12,160 nt of DNA from NCBI GenBank assembly GCA_947501315.1, contig CANMXH010000061.1, positions 1 to 12,160 of the forward strand, given 5' to 3'. Shown piece by piece: positions 8,151 to 12,160 of the stretch. Source of the DNA: Caulobacteraceae bacterium (GTDB taxonomy: Bacteria > Pseudomonadota > Alphaproteobacteria > Caulobacterales > Caulobacteraceae). How positions within the stretch are numbered: the first letter of the stretch is position 1; each line of letters begins with the position of its first letter. A program made the position numbers and the translations under genes. The notes below the pieces were generated by a model. That model was given only the letters and a program-made list of their open reading frames with translations. It had not been told where the DNA came from and searched no databases.

Positions 8151-8169
8151 GACTCAACCGGGTTAAGTC
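8151..8169. promoter_or_regulatory. Near-palindrome with TTAA and GANTC upstream of downstream pilin
   Basis: GACTCAACC-G-GGTTAAGTC is a 19-bp inverted repeat with one mismatch. It contains GACTC, a GANTC site of the type methylated by CcrM in Caulobacter and relatives, and a TTAA half-site of CtrA type. It lies upstream of the pilin gene that starts at 8067, in a promoter-like place. That it is an operator is inference. Confidence 0.4.
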
Positions 8170-8233
8170 CAAGCGTATGAGCATCGTTACTCAAAGCTTG
8201 ATGACGAGGCGCGGGCACAGGGCGGAAATGCAG

Positions 8234-8263
8234 AAGGGCCGGAGCGTTGCCGCTCCGGCCCTT
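8234..8263 (-). terminator. Hairpin terminator of the middle pilin gene
   Basis: Perfect 13-bp inverted repeat (8234-8246 and 8251-8263) with a 4-nt loop, 27 nt after the pilin stop codon. The T tract on the minus strand is poor (CTGCATTT follows), so it may be leakier than its two sister terminators, or act mainly as an mRNA 3' stabiliser. Confidence 0.75.
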
Positions 8264-8290
8264 CCCCGGTTTCAGGACTGTCGTCGGCGA

Positions 8291-8470
8291 TCAGGCGCCG
8301 GCGGTGCCGCCCATGCCGGTCACGACAGCGTTGAACTTGGTCTTGATGGTCGTGCCCAGGGCGGTCACGGCCGAGATGATGACGACGGCGATCAGGGCGG
8401 CAATCAGGCCATATTCAATGGCCGTGGCGCCCGACTCGTCGGACATGAACTTGGAAACAAATTTGGTCAT
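8291..8470 (-). CDS. pilA: Flp/Tad type IVb major pilin, middle copy
   Basis: A 59-residue Flp prepilin with the same design as its neighbours: 14-residue leader, cut G/ATAIEYG, hydrophobic helix, and the C-terminus TGMGGTAGA. It differs from the other copies by Lys7 in the leader and Ala48 near the C-terminus. The ATG at 8470 is supported by AAAGGAAAG a few bases upstream and by alignment with the sister genes; an in-frame ATG at 8659 would add an unshared extension. The upstream gap (8471-8698) has a GTTAA at 8568-8572 and a loose CtrA-like TTAC-N7-TTTAC at 8593-8608. Confidence 0.95.
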   Translation of the reverse strand: MTKFVSKFMSDESGATAIEYGLIAALIAVVIISAVTALGTTIKTKFNAVVTGMGGTAGA

Positions 8471-8592
8471 TGGACTTTCCTTTGGACAGGGAGACGCGAG
8501 CTGGTGTGGCGGGGGGAGCCGGTAGCCCGCTTGACCCCCAGATGCAGGATCGTTTTCGCCGAAATGAGTTAAATTCATGTGGTCTCGCGTGG

Positions 8593-8608
8593 TTACTTGG
8601 CAATTTAC
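8593..8608. promoter_or_regulatory. Weak CtrA-like box upstream of middle pilin
   Basis: TTAC-N7-TTTAC resembles the CtrA consensus TTAA-N7-TTAAC at 7 of 9 positions, and scores the same on the other strand. It lies about 125 nt upstream of the middle pilin start, in an AT-richer gap. Weak by sequence; its position in a pilin upstream region is the main support. Confidence 0.25.
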
Positions 8609-8694
8609 TCTAAAGGGTTTTGATATTGGCCGCGCACCACATTTCCCTGATGCGCTCAACGCGTCAGGCCCGGCGGAAAATCATGCATTTGAAC

Positions 8695-8726
8695 GAAAAG
8701 GGCCGGAGCGTTACCGCTCCGGCCCT
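8695..8726 (-). terminator. Rho-independent terminator of the upstream pilin gene
   Basis: Perfect 12-bp inverted repeat (8699-8710 and 8715-8726) with a 4-nt loop, followed on the minus strand by a T-rich TTTCG stretch. It starts 27 nt after the pilin stop, as in the other two copies, and has the same GGCCGGAGCG stem core. Confidence 0.85.
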
Positions 8727-8753
8727 CCCCCGGTTTGGGGCTGTCGTCGGTGC

Positions 8754-8933
8754 CTAGGCGCCGGCGGTGCCGCCCATGCCGGTCACGACCGAGTTGAACT
8801 TGGTCTTGATGGTCGTGCCAAGGGCGGTCACGGCCGAAATGATGACGACGGCGATGAGCGCGGCGATCAGGCCGTACTCAATGGCCGTGGCGCCCGACTC
8901 GTCGGACATGAACTGCGAAACAAACCTGGTCAT
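8754..8933 (-). CDS. pilA: Flp/Tad type IVb major pilin, upstream copy
   Basis: A 59-residue Flp prepilin, first of the three in the direction of transcription. Leader of 14 residues, cut G/ATAIEYG, then a 45-residue mature pilin. It differs from the others by Arg3 in the leader and Ser48. The stop is TAG, where the sister genes use TGA. The ATG at 8933 has AGAAGGA about 8 nt upstream; an in-frame ATG at 8960 would place the start before that site and add nine unshared residues. It heads the cluster and shares the 267-nt divergent gap with the plus-strand unit, so it may have the strongest or best regulated promoter. Confidence 0.95.
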   Translation of the reverse strand: MTRFVSQFMSDESGATAIEYGLIAALIAVVIISAVTALGTTIKTKFNSVVTGMGGTAGA

Positions 8934-8965
8934 GGTTGAAATCCTTCTGGGTTTAAGCAAGCGAT

Positions 8966-8988
8966 CGTTGACACCGACAGAGTCAACG
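8966..8988. promoter_or_regulatory. Perfect inverted repeat CGTTGAC-N9-GTCAACG in pilin 5' region
   Basis: Two perfect 7-bp arms (8966-8972 and 8982-8988) around a 9-nt spacer, 33-55 nt upstream of the upstream pilin ATG. A GANTC site (GAGTC, 8980-8984) overlaps the right arm. It could be an operator for a dimeric regulator or, if transcribed, a 5' leader hairpin. Confidence 0.4.
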
Positions 8989-9037
8989 GTTTCAGCCCGC
9001 CTGACCCCTTTTTACAACTTCAACATAACTGCGTCAG

Positions 9038-9054
9038 ATTAAAAACAAGTAAAA
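9038..9054. promoter_or_regulatory. Candidate CtrA box upstream of the pilin cluster
   Basis: On the minus strand the sequence reads TTTA-CTTGTTT-TTAAT, 7 of 9 matches to the CtrA consensus TTAA-N7-TTAAC. It is about 105 nt upstream of the first pilin ATG in the most AT-rich part of the window. CtrA is known to activate pilA in Caulobacter, so the site is plausible, but it is not a perfect match. Confidence 0.4.
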
Positions 9055-9200
9055 CGAATAACGTTAGAGCCTTTTTCTTTGTTGACGCGTCGTTTACTAT
9101 AATCTTCATCTCGAACTGTCGATTTCAGACTTTCTTGAGGTTTGCGGGGCAGTGTCGGGCGACGCTCACGCGCGCGCCCTGCTCACTGGAAGTCGACGCC

Positions 9201-9620
9201 ATGATCCGATCCGTTCGCCCCGCCCGATTCATCCCCGCCCTGGTTGCGGCCGCCGTCCTGTTGGTCCCGACCATCGGAACGGCCCAGTCGGGCAGCCTGA
9301 ATGTCGAGATCGATCAGGCCCAGCGGGTCCAGCTGCGCGGTCCCGCCGGCTCGGTCATCGTCGGTAACCCCGCCATCGCCGATGTGACGGTCGTGGACGC
9401 CAACACCCTGTACATCACCGGCAAGGGCTTCGGGGTCACCGAAGTCGTTGCGATTGACGCCATCGGGCGCACGGTGTTCCAGAGCCAGGTGGTGGTAAGC
9501 GACGGTTCGGGCTCCGGCCGGGTCCGGATCTGGCGCGGCGGCCAGTCCACGGAAATGGCTTGCGGGGCCTCCTGTTCAGCCACCATCCGCGGCCCCGTCG
9601 GCAATCCGCCGACCCCCTAG
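9201..9620 (+). CDS. Secreted stand-alone CpaC-N-like (pilus assembly N) domain protein
   Basis: A 139-residue protein with a signal peptide (about 1-29, likely cut near TAQS) and one domain resembling the N-terminal domain of CpaC/secretins (PF13629-like). The domain runs about 34-102 and has the marks VIVGNPAIADVTVVD (52-66), YITGKGFGVTEVVAID (71-86) and GRTVFQSQVVVSDG. No BON or secretin core follows. A short C-terminal tail has Cys121 and Cys125 (CGASC), possibly a disulfide. I chose ATG 9201 since the signal peptide begins there; the frame is open upstream from 9135. It leads a unit with two TadE genes, so it is probably a periplasmic accessory of the CpaC channel. Single-domain proteins of this type are seen in Caulobacterales Tad loci, but I cannot assign a firm symbol. 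Confidence 0.8.
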   Translation: MIRSVRPARFIPALVAAAVLLVPTIGTAQSGSLNVEIDQAQRVQLRGPAGSVIVGNPAIADVTVVDANTLYITGKGFGVTEVVAIDAIGRTVFQSQVVVSDGSGSGRVRIWRGGQSTEMACGASCSATIRGPVGNPPTP

Positions 9621-9633
9621 GAAACCTGCGCCC

Positions 9634-10188
9634 GTGTCGCACCCTCTCCACCCCCGAAAAGGCCGCCGGCAAAGGCGAGGCCTTGCGCGCAGCCTGCTGC
9701 GCGACTCCGGGGGTTCGGCGGCGGTCGAGTTCGGCATGGTCGCCCTGCCGTTCATGCTGATGGTTTTTGCCATCCTCGAGATCGGACTGGTCTTTGTAAC
9801 GGATTCCATCCTCGAGAATGCGACGATCACGACGGGGCGGCTGGTGCGGACCGGCCAGGCCTCAGACTCGGGAATGACGGCCGAGTCGTTCAGGACGTCG
9901 CTGTGCAGCCGGATGAGTATCTTCTCCTCGGACTGCGTCAGCCGCGCACAGATCGACGTCCGCGTGATTCCGCAGTTCGCGACCATCCCGCCCGATCCGA
10001 TGGACGGCGGTGAATTCGACGAGGGGGTTCTGACCTACAGCAACGGTGCCCCCGGCGACCTGATCCTGGTACGGGTCTGGTACCGGCATCCGCTGATCAC
10101 AACCTTCCTGTCCCAGGGTCTGTCGCGCCTGGATGACGGGACCGCCATGCTGACCGCGGCAACGGCGTTCAGGAACGAACCGTTATGA
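9634..10188 (+). CDS. tadE: TadE family pseudopilin-like protein (first)
   Basis: A 184-residue TadE-like protein. A basic N-terminus (1-24) leads to the processing-type motif GG/SAAVEF, with cleavage expected after Gly27 by CpaA and Glu at +5, then one membrane helix (about 34-58). The periplasmic part has a Cys91/Cys101 pair, which may form a disulfide, and ends with DLILVRVWYRHPLIT (142-156), typical of the TadE C-terminal strand. The start is GTG at 9634, 13 nt after the previous stop, whose TAG is part of the TAGGAAA ribosome binding site. The stop overlaps the next ATG by 4 nt. TadE proteins are minor or pseudopilins needed for Flp pilus assembly; a tip role is inferred. Confidence 0.85.
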   Translation: MSHPLHPRKGRRQRRGLARSLLRDSGGSAAVEFGMVALPFMLMVFAILEIGLVFVTDSILENATITTGRLVRTGQASDSGMTAESFRTSLCSRMSIFSSDCVSRAQIDVRVIPQFATIPPDPMDGGEFDEGVLTYSNGAPGDLILVRVWYRHPLITTFLSQGLSRLDDGTAMLTAATAFRNEPL

Positions 10189-10721
10189 TGCGGCGCGGTC
10201 TGTTCTCGAGATTCGGCCATGACGAGCGCGGTGTTTCCGCGGTTGAGTTCGCCATGCTGGCTCCGGTCCTGATCGCCTTCTATTTCGGCATGGCCGAGTT
10301 CTGCCAGGGCTATATGGCCCAGAAGCGAATGGGCCACGTCTCCTCGATGGTCGCCGACCTGGTGGCGCAGGAAGAGTCGGTCAGGACCGAAAACCTGGAC
10401 GATATCTTCGAGATCGGTGGCCTGATCATGCAGCCATTCGACACCAGCGGCCTGAAACAGCGGGTCAGCAGCGTGACGCGCACCGCTGGCGAGGCCAGGG
10501 TGGACTGGAGCTACGGCGACGGCATGACCGCCCGGGCCGTCAATTCCACCATCATCCTGCCGGACGACCTTGTTGTCGACGGCCAGAGCGTAGTGGTGTC
10601 GGAAGCGACCTACGACTACGATTCGCCGGTCGATTATTTCATGCCGGGCATCACCGTTTTCTCGCATATCTATTATCTGCGGCCGCGGACCGTCGAAACG
10701 ACCCTCTGTCCGAACTGCTAG
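10185..10721 (+). CDS. TadE/TadF-like pseudopilin protein (second)
   Basis: A 178-residue relative of TadE. The processing-type motif RG/VSAVEF gives a cleavage after Gly16 with Glu at +5, followed by one membrane helix (about 21-40). The rest (about 45-178) is periplasmic and includes the VVVSEATYDYDSPVDYF stretch (136-152), like the TadE end region. It ends in CPNC, a CxxC whose last Cys is the C-terminal residue. Translation is coupled to the previous gene by an ATGA overlap; two Met codons open the gene and I took the first. TadE and TadF are hard to tell apart by eye, so no symbol is given. Its stop lies within CTAG, shared with the stop of pabB. Confidence 0.82.
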   Translation: MMRRGLFSRFGHDERGVSAVEFAMLAPVLIAFYFGMAEFCQGYMAQKRMGHVSSMVADLVAQEESVRTENLDDIFEIGGLIMQPFDTSGLKQRVSSVTRTAGEARVDWSYGDGMTARAVNSTIILPDDLVVDGQSVVVSEATYDYDSPVDYFMPGITVFSHIYYLRPRTVETTLCPNC

Positions 10722-12022
10722 AGGCCGGTCAGCGCCTCTCTCAGCGCCCGGATCTTGGCGTCTGTCTCCGCCAGTTCGGCGGCCGGATCGCTGTCGGCCA
10801 CGATGCCGGCACCGGCCAGGGTCCGAAAGCGCCACCGGTCCCCGAACCGCTCGAACGAGGCCGTCCGGATCAGCACAGAGGCCGTCAGCCGACCGTCATC
10901 CTCGACATGGAACAGGCTGCCACACCACGCACCGCGCGGTGGCTCGTGCAGGGCAATCACCTTCATCGCCTCATGCTTGGGCGCGCCGGTGATGGAACCG
11001 GGCGGGAACGTCGCCTCCAGCAGGTCCACCGTTCCGGTTCCAGCCCGTGCCAGGCCGGTCACCGTAGAAACCAGATGATGGACAGTCGGATGGCTCTCGA
11101 CCTCGAACAGTGCCGTAACGGCGACCGAGCCGGGCTCCGCGACCAGCGACAGATCATTGCGCATCAGGTCGACGATCATCAGGTTCTCGGCCTGGTCCTT
11201 GACGCTGGAGCGGAGTTCGGTGGCGAGCACGGCGTCCTCGGCCGGATCGGCATGGCGCGCCCGTGTCCCCTTGATCGGCCGGCTCTCGATGCGCCGGCTC
11301 GAGGGATCGAAGGCCAGAAACAGCTCGGGCGAGTTCGATACGATGGCCCGGTCGCCCAGACGCCAGAAGGCACCATAGGCCGCCGCCCGCCCGGCCAGCC
11401 TCAGCATGACGTCGAAGGGATCGCCACCGGCGCGCAGCGCGCCGGACCAGCCCCGGGCGATATTGGCCTGGTAGAGCTGGCCGGCCGCAATCCGCTCCAC
11501 GACATCGCCGACGGCGGCGCAATAGGCCGCCGGCGTCGCTTCCTCGACGAAATCATCGGCGGGAGCCGGGGGGACGACCGGGTCAATGGCGTCGGCCAGC
11601 CAGCCCTCGGCCCGGTCGGCCGCCGCACGGGCGGACTCCGGATCATCTCCCCGCCCGAACACACGCACGGCACCGGCCTTGTGGTCGAATGCCAGCATGG
11701 CGGGATAGCGGGCCAGCATGAGATCCGGCCAGACCGGATCACGCGGGCCGGTCGCGGGCCGGGCTCCGGCATCATAGGCCAGCAGGCCGACCACCCCGGT
11801 CTGGAAGTCAGGGCTCCGCAACCGGTCCAGAGTCCCACCCGGCCCTGAAGCGCCGACATGGACCTGGTCCGGTTCAGCAGCGACAAACGACCAGCGCCCC
11901 AGGGTTCCACCATCCGACAGCAGGGCCAGAGGCCCTTCCAGCCGGCGCAGACCCGCAGCGACGGCCAGGGGATCCCGCCAGGGCCGCTCGCGGAGCTCGA
12001 CCGGGCGCGCCGCCCTGTTCAC
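10718..12022 (-). CDS. pabB: PabB, aminodeoxychorismate synthase component I
   Basis: A 434-residue chorismate-utilising enzyme that makes 4-amino-4-deoxychorismate from chorismate and ammonia, the first step to p-aminobenzoate and folate. The N-terminal part (about 1-150) is divergent. The chorismate-binding domain (about 160-432) has PIKGTRAR (249-256), whose Lys251 marks PabB against the Ala of anthranilate synthase TrpE; AENLMIVDLMRNDLS (278-292); HHLVSTVTG (315-323); PPGSITGAPKHEAMKVI (340-356); and GAGIVADSDPAAELAETDAKI (404-424). No lyase (PabC) or glutamine amidotransferase (PabA) domain is fused. The start is GTG, overlapping the upstream stop by 4 nt (GTGA). It is a housekeeping gene bordering the pilus locus. 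Confidence 0.93.
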   Translation of the reverse strand: MNRAARPVELRERPWRDPLAVAAGLRRLEGPLALLSDGGTLGRWSFVAAEPDQVHVGASGPGGTLDRLRSPDFQTGVVGLLAYDAGARPATGPRDPVWPDLMLARYPAMLAFDHKAGAVRVFGRGDDPESARAAADRAEGWLADAIDPVVPPAPADDFVEEATPAAYCAAVGDVVERIAAGQLYQANIARGWSGALRAGGDPFDVMLRLAGRAAAYGAFWRLGDRAIVSNSPELFLAFDPSSRRIESRPIKGTRARHADPAEDAVLATELRSSVKDQAENLMIVDLMRNDLSLVAEPGSVAVTALFEVESHPTVHHLVSTVTGLARAGTGTVDLLEATFPPGSITGAPKHEAMKVIALHEPPRGAWCGSLFHVEDDGRLTASVLIRTASFERFGDRWRFRTLAGAGIVADSDPAAELAETDAKIRALREALTGL

Positions 12023-12160
12023 CTTGTCAGCCGGGCGCCGATCCGGTCGCGCAAGGCTGCATCGACGCCGAGTGCCTGCTCCAGATAGCCGTCCGTCGTC
12101 CCGTGAAGCGCAGCGATACCGGCGAATGCCGTATCCAGATAGACAGGCTCAACCCCGAGA
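12019..12160 (-). CDS. C-terminal end of a probable Y_phosphatase3-type tyrosine phosphatase, truncated
   Basis: Only the last 46 residues are in the window. They read in part as FAGIAALHGTTDGYLEQALG, then VDAALRDRIGARLTR and stop. This looks like the C-terminus of IphP-like protein-tyrosine/serine phosphatases (Y_phosphatase3), where the closing part usually has a run of this type (a Gly, Tyr-Leu, Leu-Gly-Val pattern, then a basic helix). The catalytic HCxxGKDR site would lie outside the window, so the call is tentative. The TGA overlaps the pabB GTG by 4 nt, so the two are probably co-transcribed. Confidence 0.5.
   Translation of the reverse strand, partial: LGVEPVYLDTAFAGIAALHGTTDGYLEQALGVDAALRDRIGARLTR

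Larger units (their letters stand above)
7833..8933 (-). repeat. Triple tandem pilin cassette (gene, 27-nt spacer, hairpin)
   Basis: Three head-to-tail units: 7833-8067, 8234-8470 and 8699-8933, of 235, 237 and 235 bp. Each holds a 180-bp pilin gene, a 27-nt spacer with shared bases (for example CGGTTT or GGGTTT) and a hairpin with the same stem core. The DNA upstream of each start codon shows little likeness between copies. This is what ancient tandem duplication with conserved coding and 3' parts would leave. Confidence 0.85.
8934..9200. promoter_or_regulatory. AT-rich divergent promoter region between pilin and TadE units
   Basis: A 267-nt gap that drives the pilins leftward and the accessory unit rightward. 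Its middle (about 9010-9110) is clearly AT-rich against GC-rich surroundings. It holds a perfect 7-bp inverted repeat near the pilin start, a CtrA-like box at 9038-9054, and a TATAAT at 9098-9103. TTGACG sits upstream of that TATAAT but at 10 bp, too close for a normal sigma-70 pair. No start site can be fixed from sequence alone. Confidence 0.6.

Noticed and set aside
8068..8184. N-terminal extension of the downstream pilin (start at 8184)
   Set aside because: It has no likeness in the sister genes, and it would push the prepilin leader far beyond the usual Flp length.
8471..8659. N-terminal extension of the middle pilin (start at 8659)
   Set aside because: The extra residues are not shared with the sister pilins, and the AAAGGAAAG site and alignment place the start at 8470.
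7833..8726. CRISPR array or mobile repeats suggested by the three similar hairpins
   Set aside because: The repeats are single terminators after each pilin gene and are not regularly spaced short repeats with unique spacers; no transposase or cas gene is nearby.
8944..8957. Caulobacter-type -10 (GCTTAAAC on the minus strand) ahead of the first pilin
   Set aside because: It would put the transcription start in or next to the AGAAGGA ribosome binding site, and no well-spaced -35 is present.
9082..9103. Sigma-70 promoter TTGACG / TATAAT
   Set aside because: Both hexamers look good, but the spacer is only 10 bp, too short for a normal pair; I keep only the possible -10 as part of the divergent region.
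10718..12022. Anthranilate synthase (trpE) for the chorismate enzyme
   Set aside because: The PIKGT motif with its lysine is diagnostic of PabB rather than TrpE.

Overview
The window is GC-rich, densely coding alphaproteobacterial DNA. It carries an almost complete Tad (tight adherence, Flp-type) type IVc pilus locus of the kind called pilA-cpa in Caulobacter. The cpaA to cpaF then tadB/tadC order, the pilin-first layout and the divergent TadE genes point to Caulobacterales. Brevundimonas or a near relative is my guess, from gene order and protein character only.

Layout. On the minus strand, read from about 8930 down to 1, there are three tandem Flp pilin genes, each with its own hairpin terminator. 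They are followed by prepilin peptidase (cpaA), CpaB, secretin CpaC, lipoprotein CpaD, ATPase-like CpaE, motor ATPase CpaF and inner-membrane TadB. The first bases of the window probably hold the start of tadC. From cpaB to tadB the genes overlap by 4 nt or lie 3-6 nt apart, so they look like one transcript. On the plus strand, diverging from the pilins at 9201, is a three-gene unit: a secreted stand-alone copy of the CpaC N-terminal (pilus-assembly N) domain and two TadE-type pseudopilin-like proteins. This unit converges on pabB (aminodeoxychorismate synthase component I, minus strand), and the two stop codons share one CTAG. A truncated gene upstream of pabB ends like a Y_phosphatase3-type tyrosine phosphatase and overlaps pabB by 4 nt.

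How it works together. By Tad family knowledge, CpaA trims the pilins and the TadE proteins at their Gly/XXXXE(Y/F) sites. CpaF powers assembly through TadB/TadC, and CpaE helps place the machine. CpaB, CpaC and CpaD form the periplasmic and outer-membrane channel. The stand-alone CpaC-N-like protein and the two TadE proteins are probably accessory or tip parts.

The most notable points are a very conservative pilin triplication (pilin, exact 27-nt spacer and hairpin, with only two variable mature residues), the stand-alone CpaC-N-like protein, TTAA sequences found only in the gaps around the pilin genes (candidate CtrA control), two palindromes carrying GANTC sites upstream of pilin genes, and a CpaE that lacks both Walker A lysines. 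I saw no wholly unknown system, mobile element, CRISPR array or tRNA/rRNA gene.
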